In this document: piece after piece, positions 56,242-64,000 of the stretch
Numbering within the stretch: the stretch's first letter is position 1
Layout of the letters: each line of letters starts with the position of its first letter
Assembly: GCF_000718005.1 (NCBI RefSeq)
Contig: NZ_JODV01000020.1
From: Actinoalloteichus_B caeruleus
GTDB lineage: Bacteria; Actinomycetota; Actinomycetes; Mycobacteriales; Pseudonocardiaceae
DNA length: 64,000 nt
Strand: one strand, 5' to 3'
Translations under genes and position numbers: made by a program
Notes under the pieces: generated by a model
The model's database searches: none
Seen by the model: only the letters and a program-made list of their open reading frames with translations
Told to the model about the DNA's origin: nothing

Positions 56242-57420
56242 TCACCTCGACGGGTGACCAACCGGCGGGGCCTCGTCGGACGTGCCCGCTGGCGGAACCC
56301 GGGTCCCCTTCGCCAGCACGGCGCGGATGGTGAACTCCTCATCCAGCACCACGAGGTCCGCGTCGAGGCCGGGGCGCACCGCCCCGACGGCGGCGTCGAG
56401 CCCCAGCAGCGAGGCGGGCGTGGTCGAGGTGGCGCGCACGGCCTCCTCGACGGTGAGACCACAGCCCCGGACCAGGTTGGCGAAGGCGCGGTCCATCGTC
56501 AGGCTGCTGCCGGCGAGCGCCCCGCCCGGGAGCAGCGGCACTCCGCCGGTCACCGTGACGGGGAGGCCGCCGAGCACGTACTCGCCGTCGCCCGCGCCGG
56601 CCGCGCCGATGGCGTCGGTCACGGCGGCGGTACGCCGGGGGCCGGCGTGCCGGGCGGCCAACCGGGCGACCGTCGGGTGCAGGTGGACCAGGTCGCAGAT
56701 CAGCTCGACCACGACCCGCTCGTCGTCGAGGAGCGCCGCGATCGGCCCGGGCTCGCGGTGGTGGAGCGGACGCATGGCGTTGAACAGGTGCGTGGCGACC
56801 CTCGCGCCGGCGTCCACGGCCGCCCGTGCCTGGTCGGCGGTCGCGTCGGTGTGCCCCACGGCCGCGAGCACCCCGGCCCCGACGAGACGGCGCACGGCGG
56901 GCAGGGCGTGGGGTAGCTCGGGTGCCAGGGTCACCATCCGCACGGTTCCCCCTCCCTCGGCCAGCAGCCGGTCCACCAGCGCGGGTTCCGGCGCGCACAG
57001 GGCGGCGGGGTCGTGGGCACCGCACCGCCCCTCGGCCAGGAACGGGCCCTCCAGGTGGATGCCGGCCAGCAGGCCGGAGCGCACCGCCGGTCGCAGCGAC
57101 CCGATCTGCCGGACCAGCTCGTCGGGTGCGGCCGAGACGAGGCTGGCCTGGAGGGTGGTGGTGCCGTGGCGCCGGTGGACGTCCACGGCGGTCGAGACCG
57201 CCTCGGCGGTCCCCTCGGTGAAGGACGCGCCGCCGCCGCCGTGGCAGTGGATGTCCACGAAACCGGGGACGACCCACCCGCCGGCGGCGTCCACCACGGA
57301 CCGCGCGGCGGGTGCGGGCCCGTCACCGACGGCGGTGATCCTGCCGTCGTCGATCGCGACCCAGCCCGTCACCTCACCGTCAGGTGTGATCACCCTGCCC
57401 CCGGTGACCAGCGTGGACAC
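56242..57420 (-). CDS. nagA: N-acetylglucosamine-6-phosphate deacetylase
   Basis: A 392-residue amidohydrolase converting GlcNAc-6-P to GlcN-6-P. Metal ligands: DIHCHGGGG (about 60), HLEGPFL (about 125), GHTDATADQA, HLFNAMRPLHHREPG and the catalytic Asp in AAVTDAIGAAG (about 270). GTG 57420 opens the family's VSTLVTGGRVITPDG; longer starts would add unrelated low-complexity sequence. A DasR-like box lies about 110 bp upstream, matching control of GlcNAc use. Confidence 0.94.
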   Translation of the reverse strand: MSTLVTGGRVITPDGEVTGWVAIDDGRITAVGDGPAPAARSVVDAAGGWVVPGFVDIHCHGGGGASFTEGTAEAVSTAVDVHRRHGTTTLQASLVSAAPDELVRQIGSLRPAVRSGLLAGIHLEGPFLAEGRCGAHDPAALCAPEPALVDRLLAEGGGTVRMVTLAPELPHALPAVRRLVGAGVLAAVGHTDATADQARAAVDAGARVATHLFNAMRPLHHREPGPIAALLDDERVVVELICDLVHLHPTVARLAARHAGPRRTAAVTDAIGAAGAGDGEYVLGGLPVTVTGGVPLLPGGALAGSSLTMDRAFANLVRGCGLTVEEAVRATSTTPASLLGLDAAVGAVRPGLDADLVVLDEEFTIRAVLAKGTRVPPAGTSDEAPPVGHPSR

Positions 57421-57528
57421 CGCACTGGCCCGGCTGATCGAACCACGGACCTCGGAAGGCGTCCCGCCCACTGCATGCTCCCCAGGACGAACGTCGGCTG
57501 TCGCGAGGCGACCAGCCCGGCCGCCTAG

Positions 57529-57540
57529 TGGTCTACACCA
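57529..57540. promoter_or_regulatory. Candidate DasR-responsive element (dre) of nagA
   Basis: TGGTCTACACCA is one base from the dre palindrome TGGTCTAGACCA. It is 108 bp upstream of nagA, a known DasR target in Streptomyces. The rest of 57421-57878 holds no gene I can support. Confidence 0.65.
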
Positions 57541-57878
57541 CCGGCCGTGCCGATGGCGAGAGGTTCCACCGAGCGGATGCGCACCGGCGGGTCGCGGTGG
57601 GCCCGAGGGCGGGGGTGGTGATCCGGACCGAGCGACGTGGTCGGCGGGCACCTGAGGGTGGCCGGCGGTGCCCCACCGGTCCCGGGAGCGCGTGTGCCGT
57701 GCCCGGAGCCAGGCCGCCGGGGTCGGACGGGGAGCGTGGCGACGCCCCGCCCCTCGTGGTCCACGGCCCTCCCCGACGGCCCGGCGGGGGTGGCTGCGGT
57801 GCCGGTGCGCTGGTGCCCGAGTGCCGGGCGACTGGGACGACCCGAGCGGCGCCAGGCGTGGGCCGGCGCGCGCGGAGG

Positions 57879-58391
57879 TCAGCCCTGGCCCTGCCGCAGG
57901 ATCGCCTGCAACGCGTCGAGGGCGCGGGACGCGGTCGACTTCACGGTGCCCTTCGAGATGCCGGTGGCCTCCGCGATCTCCGCCTCCGACAGGTTGCCGT
58001 AGTACCGCAGCACCAGGACCTCGCGCTGGCGGGGTGGCAGCTGCGCGAGCGCGCGCACCACGGTCTGGTGTTCGGCGGTCAACATGGCCAGCGACTCCGC
58101 CGACCGGGCGTTCGGGCTGTGCGGCGGCACGTACTCCCGAGCGGTCTTGCGGCGTCGCAGGACGGACCGGCTGCCGTTGACCACGGCGGTGCGCAGGTAG
58201 CCCACGGCGGCGGCGGCGTCCCGGAGGCCCGACCAGTTCCGGTGCAGGCCCGTGAACGCCTCCTGGACGACGTCCTCGGCGGTGGAGATGTCGTCGACCA
58301 GCAGGATCGCCAGCCGAACCATCCGCATCCGGTGCTGGCGGTAGAGGTCCTCCAGCGTCAACGGCGTCTGGGGGGCGGCGGGTCCGGACAT
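57879..58391 (-). CDS. ECF sigma factor, SigE family
   Basis: A 170-residue extracytoplasmic-function sigma factor of the actinobacterial SigE family. Region 2 about 12-80 (LYRQHRMRMVRLAILLVDD, then AEDVVQEAF), region 4 about 110-165 (LAQLPPRQREVLVLRYYGNLSEAEIAEATGISKGTVKSTASRAL). ATG 58391 has AGGAAG 7-8 nt upstream; the frame is open to 58475. No anti-sigma gene is adjacent. Confidence 0.93.
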   Translation of the reverse strand: MSGPAAPQTPLTLEDLYRQHRMRMVRLAILLVDDISTAEDVVQEAFTGLHRNWSGLRDAAAAVGYLRTAVVNGSRSVLRRRKTAREYVPPHSPNARSAESLAMLTAEHQTVVRALAQLPPRQREVLVLRYYGNLSEAEIAEATGISKGTVKSTASRALDALQAILRQGQG

Positions 58392-58821
58392 GTCGAGCTT
58401 CCTGAGGTGACCGAACGTGCGTTCGACCGATCGCTCAGTCGTGCCGGGCCCCCGGCGGAACCTCTCCACACCCACGGGCTAGACGTTACCCAGGTACGCC
58501 GGGTGTTCGTAACCCAGACCGGCGAGCCGGGGCCTCCGTGGCGGGGCGCCCCCGGGCCCCTCGGAGGGCCTCGCCCGGCGCACGCCCTCGGTCGAGGGAA
58601 TTCGCCAGGTCAGGTGCTCGTGTGGCCCACCGCCGCCCGGGGAATGCGCGCTCGAGGTCCGCGACGGCGGGAGAAAATCATGGCGAAAACCGATCTTCAC
58701 TGGGTAGAGGGAATTGCCCGGTCTCCCGTGGCCGGCCCCACCGGGCTGCCGCACGATGGTTTCTGGCTGGGGAACAACGGGCCAGCCGGGAAATCATCGC
58801 AATTCGACGGAGGTCGGGACT
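58392..58821. other. Region upstream of the Gly-His peptide gene
   Basis: About 430 bp. A well-formed start (GGGAG, 7 nt, ATG 58680, then an AT-rich codon run) opens a frame that stays open to 59015, overlapping the Gly-His peptide gene in another frame. Its product shows no family; it may be a leader ORF or chance. Confidence 0.4.
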
Positions 58822-59091
58822 GTGCGTATCGGAAAGAACGTCGCGAGGACTCTGGTTGTCGGCGCCGCCGTGGCCATGCCCCTGCTGATCTCTGCCCCCT
58901 CGGCCCTGGCCGGCGAGCAGGAGAGTGGCAAGGGCCACGACAAGGGCTACGGCCACGGCCACGGCCACGGCCACGGCCACGGCTGGGGGCCCCGCTTCCG
59001 CTTCGAGGCGGCTGACTGGTACAGCGTGAAGGTCAAGGTCAACTACGACGTGGAGTACGGTGGCTTCGAGTACGTCTCGATCGACTACTGA
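58822..59091 (+). CDS. Secreted Gly-His repeat peptide
   Basis: An 89-residue exported protein. The signal peptide (1-30) ends at SALA-GE. The mature peptide carries a run of alternating Gly-His (about 43-53), then an aromatic, charged C-terminus (WGPRFRFEAADWYSVKVKV). Gly-His runs bind Ni, Zn or Cu, so metal binding is likely. GTG 58822 with GGAGG 8 nt upstream; a strong intrinsic terminator follows. The Gly-His run is encoded by a CCACGG hexamer repeat. No named family. Confidence 0.75.
   Translation: MRIGKNVARTLVVGAAVAMPLLISAPSALAGEQESGKGHDKGYGHGHGHGHGHGWGPRFRFEAADWYSVKVKVNYDVEYGGFEYVSIDY
58951..58983 (+). repeat. CCACGG hexanucleotide repeat encoding Gly-His
   Basis: Five or more in-register copies of a 6-bp unit inside the secreted peptide gene; each unit adds Gly-His, so slippage would change the metal-binding run without shifting the frame. 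Confidence 0.8.
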
Positions 59092-59121
59092 GTTAGTCGG
59101 TAGCGGACGAGGAATTTCCCG

Positions 59122-59164
59122 AGGTTTTGGCAGGTCGCCCGCGCGGCCTGCCAAAACCTTTTTT
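59122..59164 (+). terminator. Canonical intrinsic terminator
   Basis: A 13-bp perfect stem (AGGTTTTGGCAGG at 59122-59134, complement at 59147-59159) followed by six Ts (59159-59164). This textbook form is rare in high-GC actinobacteria and suggests strong expression of the Gly-His peptide. Confidence 0.9.
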
Positions 59165-59407
59165 GTCGATGAATTCCCCGTGTGGTCCGGAGTGGAATGT
59201 GGGGCGGGTGTTCGGAGTGCGTCGCCCGGTTCCGCGCATTCACGTTCCACGGTGCGCGGTCACTCCGCGTGCGCGGGTGGACGATCTTCTGTGATCTCGG
59301 TCGCGGCGGATGTCGCGCGTGTCGGGCGCCCACCGGCTGGTGCGGGCGGCGCTGGGGGAGGGGGGCGCGCGCGGTACGGTCCAGCGAACGATCGCAGGGA
59401 GGTACCC

Positions 59408-59701
59408 GTGGCCCGTTTCGCCGTCGAGTTCTCGTACAGCGCGGACACCGAGACCCGACACGCCGCCCGCCCCCGGCACCGCGACTACCTCGCGGCGCTC
59501 GCCGAGCGGGGAGCGCTCCTCGCCGCCGGTCCCTGGGCGGACGACACCGGCGCCCTGCTCGTCTACGAGGTGCCGGACGAGGCGGCCCTGCGGGAGGTGC
59601 TGACCGCGGACCCCTACACCCCGGCCGGTGTGATCACGCGGACCCGGATCCGGGAGTGGACCCCGGTGCTCGGGGCCTGGCTCGGAACGTCGGGCGGCTG
59701 A
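59408..59701 (+). CDS. YciI-like protein
   Basis: A 97-residue dimeric ferredoxin-like fold protein of the YciI family, with the conserved His-Asp pair (RPRHRDYLAALAERGALLAAGPW) near the centre. Members act as small catalytic or regulatory proteins; function here unknown. GTG 59408 with GGGAGG 5 nt upstream. Confidence 0.85.
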   Translation: MARFAVEFSYSADTETRHAARPRHRDYLAALAERGALLAAGPWADDTGALLVYEVPDEAALREVLTADPYTPAGVITRTRIREWTPVLGAWLGTSGG

Positions 59702-60030
59702 GCTCCCGCCGTCGCGACCCGCGCCCGTCGACGTGGCGCGGCGTTGGGCACGGCACGGGCTCGTACGCCGTCCGGTCGGGTGGTGGCCGCCGTTCGGGCG
59801 AACGGTCGCGTCGAGGTCGAGGTCGGGTGGGCGGTTCCCCGCCCCTCCCCGGCTGAATCGTTCCGGCCACCCGTTATGTTGATCTCGCGCGGAACGTGTC
59901 GCCCGCCCGGGCGGCGGGGAGTTCACGTCACGTTCGCGGACCCGCAGCCCCTAGGATTCACGCGCACGGAACGTCAGGTTCCGCGTCGCCCGTCGACGTC
60001 GCGCAGCGGCACGCCCCGAGGAGGAGACCG
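59702..60030. other. fba upstream region
   Basis: About 330 bp without a gene. TAGGAT at 59952-59957 is a good -10 for fba and would give a leader of about 70 nt. The left part is GC-rich and featureless. Confidence 0.5.
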
Positions 60031-61065
<1,035 letters not shown>

Positions 61066-61076
61066 GCTCGCCGGAG

Positions 61077-61116
61077 CCCCCGCCCCGTGGTGTCCGAGCG
61101 GAGACCGGGGCGGGGG
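61077..61116 (+). terminator. fba terminator
   Basis: CCCCCGCCCCG (61077-61087) and its complement (61106-61116) form an 11-bp stem, 11 nt after the stop. Confidence 0.7.
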
Positions 61117-61145
61117 TCGGAGCGGGCCGATGGCGGCCGGCCCGA

Positions 61146-61151
61146 CACAAT
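61146..61151 (+). promoter_or_regulatory. Leaderless -10-like box of the DUF3151 gene
   Basis: CACAAT ends 6 nt before ATG 61158. The same hexamer precedes the FUSC gene. Confidence 0.5.
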
Positions 61152-61157
61152 GCGGTC

Positions 61158-61577
61158 ATGAGCCACACGAATCTGCTCGGACCGGACCCGACACTGCTGC
61201 CCGAGTTCACCGAAGCCCAGGCTGAGCTGGACTCCGGCACCGACCCCGGGGACGTGGCCCGAGCCCATCCGACCTTCAGCGCCGCCTGGGCGGCGCTCGC
61301 CGAGCGGGCACTGGAGCAGGGTGACCCGGTCGCCGCCTACGCCTACGCCAGGACCGGGTACCACCGGGGCCTCGACCAGCTGCGTCGGGCCGGGTGGAAG
61401 GGGCACGGCCCCGTTCCGTGGCGGCACCGGCCCAACCAGGGATTCCTGTCCGCGTTGGCCGCTCTCGCGTTGGCGGCCGAGCGGATCGGTGAGCAGGACG
61501 AGTTCGAACGCTGCCGGCAGTTCCTCGTGGACTCCGACCCGGAGGCCGCCGTGGCCACCGGACTGTCGGGGGTTTGA
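61158..61577 (+). CDS. DUF3151 protein
   Basis: A 139-residue protein of the actinobacterial DUF3151 family: helical repeats with AWAALAERALEQGDPVAAYAYARTGYHRGLDQLR and the conserved GPVPWRHRPNQGFLS. TPR-like by pattern. Next to fba, as in mycobacteria (Rv0360c). No function is established. Confidence 0.9.
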   Translation: MSHTNLLGPDPTLLPEFTEAQAELDSGTDPGDVARAHPTFSAAWAALAERALEQGDPVAAYAYARTGYHRGLDQLRRAGWKGHGPVPWRHRPNQGFLSALAALALAAERIGEQDEFERCRQFLVDSDPEAAVATGLSGV

Positions 61578-61656
61578 CCGGGAACCGACGGGGTGGGCCC
61601 GGGGAGTCGCGGTAGCGTCGACCACGGGTGAGAACGGCCGAGAGGGGACAGGGGCG

Positions 61657-62364
61657 TTGCCGGACAACGACTACGCGTTCGACAGCAGGTGGGAGGTGCC
61701 CGGTCTCGTCGCCGACGTGGCCGAGGTCCTCTTCGACCCGATGACCCTGCCCGAGTGGTGGCCGTCGGTGTACCGGACGGTCGACCGGGTGGACGGTTCC
61801 CCGCCCGACGCGCCCCCGGCCGTCGGCTCGGCCTACGACCTGCACACCACCGGCTGGCTGCCCTACACGCTCCGCTGGCGGCTCACCGTGGAGTCGGTGG
61901 GGCGGGACACCTGCTCGCTGACGGCGAGCGGGGACCTCGTCGGTCGGGGGGTGTGGCGCCTGCGTCAACTGACCCCCACCTCCACGGAGGTCCGCTTCGA
62001 CTGGCGGGTGCGGGCGGACAAGCCCCTCCTCCGGAACCTGTCCACCCTGGTCAAACCGGTGTTCGCCGCCAACCACCAGTGGGCGATGCGGCAGGGGGAC
62101 CGCAGCCTCCGGCTCGCGATCGCCCGCCGTTCGGCGACCCTCAACGGTGACGTGGCGGCCCTGGCGGCCATCCCGGCCCCGCCGCCGCCCACCGGAGCCC
62201 GGGAGGCCGCGCTGCTGGCGGCCGGTGCGCTCGTGGCGATCGTGCCGGTGGCCTGGCTGTTCAGCCGGCGCGCCCACGTCCGTGCCGGGCTCCCCGCCCA
62301 CCCCCACCTGACCGCCGGCGCTCACCCCCGCCGCCCGGGTGGGGCCGGCACCCGCGTGGGCTGA
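61657..62364 (+). CDS. SRPBCC (polyketide cyclase-like) protein with C-terminal membrane helix
   Basis: A 235-residue protein. A START/SRPBCC domain (about 5-155; VADVAEVLFDPMTLPEWWPSVYRTVDR) that binds hydrophobic ligands, then a Pro-rich linker and a C-terminal transmembrane helix (about 185-205) with a short basic tail. TTG 61657 has AGGGG about 5-9 nt upstream and gives the expected length; no ATG or GTG lies in a better place. Confidence 0.78.
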   Translation: MPDNDYAFDSRWEVPGLVADVAEVLFDPMTLPEWWPSVYRTVDRVDGSPPDAPPAVGSAYDLHTTGWLPYTLRWRLTVESVGRDTCSLTASGDLVGRGVWRLRQLTPTSTEVRFDWRVRADKPLLRNLSTLVKPVFAANHQWAMRQGDRSLRLAIARRSATLNGDVAALAAIPAPPPPTGAREAALLAAGALVAIVPVAWLFSRRAHVRAGLPAHPHLTAGAHPRRPGGAGTRVG

Positions 62365-62446
62365 GGGACGGGGGTCAGTTCGCGGCCGCCGACGGTCGTG
62401 GGCACGGCCACACGCTCGTCAGCCGGGCCTCCTCGGCGTACCGGGG

Positions 62447-62452
62447 CACAAT
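62447..62452 (+). promoter_or_regulatory. Leaderless -10-like box of the FUSC gene
   Basis: CACAAT ends 7 nt before GTG 62460. Confidence 0.5.
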
Positions 62453-62459
62453 TGCCCGT

Positions 62460-63698
62460 GTGAACCGGGTGCGTGAGGAGTTCGGCCGCGGTGCGCGGAG
62501 ACTTCTGCGCAGCGGGATCCCGATCGTGCAGTGCGCGGTGGCGGCGGCGCTGGCGTGGTGGGTCGCCGCCAGCGTGATCGGGCACGCGAGCCCGTTCTTC
62601 GCGCCCATCTCGGCGGTGATCTGCCTGGGCGCCTCGCTCGACCAGCGGATGCGGCGGGTGGTGGAACTCGTCGCCGGGGTCAGCGTCGGCATCCTGATCG
62701 GTGACCTGCTCATCTCGGCGATCGGATCCGGGCCCTGGCAGCTCGCCCTGGTGGTCGGCCTGGCCATGTCGGTGGCGGTGTTCCTCGACGGCGGCGCGAT
62801 GATCGCGCGGCAGGCCGCGTCCTCCGCGGTGCTCGTCACGGTGTTGTTGCCGCCGGGTGGCACGGGGGGCTTGGACCGCTTCGTCGACGCGCTCGTGGGT
62901 GGGCTGATCGCCCTGGCGGTGGCCGCCCTGCTGCCGGCGAACCCCCTGAGCGTCGCGCACCAGAAGGGCCGCGTCGTCCTCGGTGAACTCGCCGACGCGC
63001 TGCGGGGGCTCGCGGTGGCCGTGTCCACGGGTGATCCCCGGCGGGCGGCGACAGTGCTGACGAGGACCAGGGAGAGCCAGCACGCGGTCGACCAGTTCCA
63101 GGAAGCGCTCCAGGCGGGCCGGGAGATCGCCAGGATCGCCCCGCTCCGGTGGAGGCGGCGGCGGGACCTGGACCGTTACGTCACCGCGTCGAGCCGGGTG
63201 GATCTGGCGCTGCGGAACACCAGGGTTCTCGCCCGGCGGGCGCACGCGGCCCTGCGGGACGGCGAGGAGGTGGCCCGGGCGTTGCCGGCCCTGCTGGAAC
63301 GCCTCGCCGGGGCGGTGGTGCTGCTGCGGGACGAGTTGTCCTCGGGCCGGGAGCCGGTGCAGGCGCGGGCCGCGGCCAGCGCGGTGGCGAAGGCGGCGAA
63401 CGCCGAGCTGCTGGAGTCCGGCGGCTTCTCCATGCGGGTGGTGGTGGCCCAGCTCAGGTCGGTGGCGGTGGACCTCCTCCAGGCGACCGGGATGAGCCGG
63501 GACGACGCCGTGGCCGTGCTGCCACCGCTCCATCGTGGACGGCGGGCGCCCGAGGAGACCGGCGAGCGGCGGGCGGACGACGCGGAGAGGTCCTCCCGGT
63601 CGGCGGCGAGTGGACCGGCCGACCGCCACCCGCGTGACGACCGGGACGCCCCTGGCGCCGGGGAGCGAGGTGGAGGAGCGGGGCCGCCGGGCGGCTGA
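62460..63698 (+). CDS. FUSC-family membrane protein (aromatic acid exporter-like)
   Basis: A 412-residue protein. Four to six helices at about 20-165 form a half FUSC/ArAE domain (SPFFAPISAVICLGASLDQR, then RRVVELVAGVSVGILIGDLL); a long cytoplasmic helical region (170-350) and a charged, disordered tail follow. FUSC proteins are thought to export aromatic acids, but substrates are seldom shown. GTG 62460. Confidence 0.85.
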   Translation: MNRVREEFGRGARRLLRSGIPIVQCAVAAALAWWVAASVIGHASPFFAPISAVICLGASLDQRMRRVVELVAGVSVGILIGDLLISAIGSGPWQLALVVGLAMSVAVFLDGGAMIARQAASSAVLVTVLLPPGGTGGLDRFVDALVGGLIALAVAALLPANPLSVAHQKGRVVLGELADALRGLAVAVSTGDPRRAATVLTRTRESQHAVDQFQEALQAGREIARIAPLRWRRRRDLDRYVTASSRVDLALRNTRVLARRAHAALRDGEEVARALPALLERLAGAVVLLRDELSSGREPVQARAAASAVAKAANAELLESGGFSMRVVVAQLRSVAVDLLQATGMSRDDAVAVLPPLHRGRRAPEETGERRADDAERSSRSAASGPADRHPRDDRDAPGAGERGGGAGPPGG

Positions 63699-63732
63699 GC
63701 GTGGCCACCGGCGGCGGGTGGCCACGCCGGCC

Positions 63733-63939
63733 TCAGCCCCGGGGGCGGTGCAGCGCGCCGAGCAGCGCCCGGTGCAGGACCTCGTGGTCCCGGACGTCGT
63801 GGAGGGTGACCTCGCACGCTCCCAGCCGGTACCACTCGTCGGCCTCGGCGTACCGCACCCACACGAACACCCGCCCGTGCTCGTCGCACTCGGTCCGCAG
63901 TTCGAGGTCCCCGGTGATCACCCCGACCTCGTCGGTCAT
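63733..63939 (-). CDS. Small conserved hypothetical protein
   Basis: A 68-residue acidic protein with alternating beta-like and helical stretches (VGVITGDLELRTECDEHGRVFVWVRY, DEWYRLGACEVTLHDVRDHEVLHRAL). ATG 63939 has GGAGG 5 nt upstream; ATG 63993 is also in frame but has no ribosome binding site. Convergent with the FUSC gene. Family and function not recognised. The last 60 bases of the window hold nothing else visible. Confidence 0.7.
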   Translation of the reverse strand: MTDEVGVITGDLELRTECDEHGRVFVWVRYAEADEWYRLGACEVTLHDVRDHEVLHRALLGALHRPRG

Positions 63940-64000
63940 CACGCCTCCGGGCGGCGCGCTGAACGGGGAGAGTAGTTCCGGCGGGTTCGGCATGGGCCAC

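Overview
The window is high-GC actinobacterial DNA. Several things point to the order Pseudonocardiales: Scr1-type XRE regulators paired with DUF397 proteins, HspR control of dnaK and clpB, GTG/TTG starts, many apparently leaderless promoters (TANNNT 6-8 nt before the start codon), and a backbone that matches the Mycobacterium tuberculosis Rv0350-Rv0384c region in content (dnaK-grpE-dnaJ-hspR, fba, a DUF3151 gene, SpoU-type methyltransferase, pyrE, an Rv0383c-like membrane protein, clpB). The genus cannot be fixed from the sequence alone.

Layout. 1-6.7 kb is an accessory, partly decayed block with visibly lower GC in places. It holds the end of a three-gene operon of small membrane proteins joined by GTGA overlaps, an XRE regulator with two intact DUF397 genes and one decayed DUF397 copy, a leaderless APH-like kinase, and a minus-strand operon consisting of a 52-aa Gly/Asp/Ser-rich peptide with a strong ribosome binding site, a JmjC oxygenase and an aldo/keto reductase. 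A frameshifted second aldo/keto reductase lies divergently upstream. I read 3.0-6.7 kb as a candidate RiPP-like (modified peptide) locus. 7-13 kb holds housekeeping genes: an ITPase-like pyrophosphatase, a thioredoxin-NHL protein, a GroES-like protein and a VanW-domain membrane protein. 13.1-17.5 kb is the dnaK-grpE-dnaJ-hspR operon with two HAIR operators. 18-20.2 kb is a sortase-type cell-wall-anchored S1 protease.

20.3-24 kb holds a MarR regulator with a perfect 12-bp inverted-repeat operator, its divergent SnoaL-like target, and an RloA/RloB (AbiL-type) two-gene defence cassette lying just beyond the 3' end of a tRNA-Gly(CCC) gene. 24-42 kb is mixed metabolism and transport: dcd, a lipoprotein, a HAD phosphatase, pyruvate oxidase, a sugar porter, a FadE5-like acyl-CoA dehydrogenase behind two TetR-type boxes, a polysaccharide pyruvyl transferase, a flavohaemoglobin divergent from a PPOX-fold protein, and MarR and TetR regulators with an alpha/beta hydrolase and a drug exporter. 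42.1-42.4 kb, between convergent genes, is an unusual cluster of DnaA boxes, four of which form two hairpins.

42.4-64 kb holds two transporters (AlsT, DASS), clpB with its own HAIR site, the Rv0383c-like gene, an SDR, pyrE, lemA and a SpoU methyltransferase (translationally coupled), a GH76-like protein, a GlcD-like oxidase, nagA with a candidate DasR site, a SigE-family sigma factor, a secreted Gly-His repeat peptide with a strong intrinsic terminator, a YciI protein, fba, DUF3151, an SRPBCC protein, a FUSC membrane protein and a small hypothetical gene. HspR probably ties dnaK and clpB into one heat-shock regulon.
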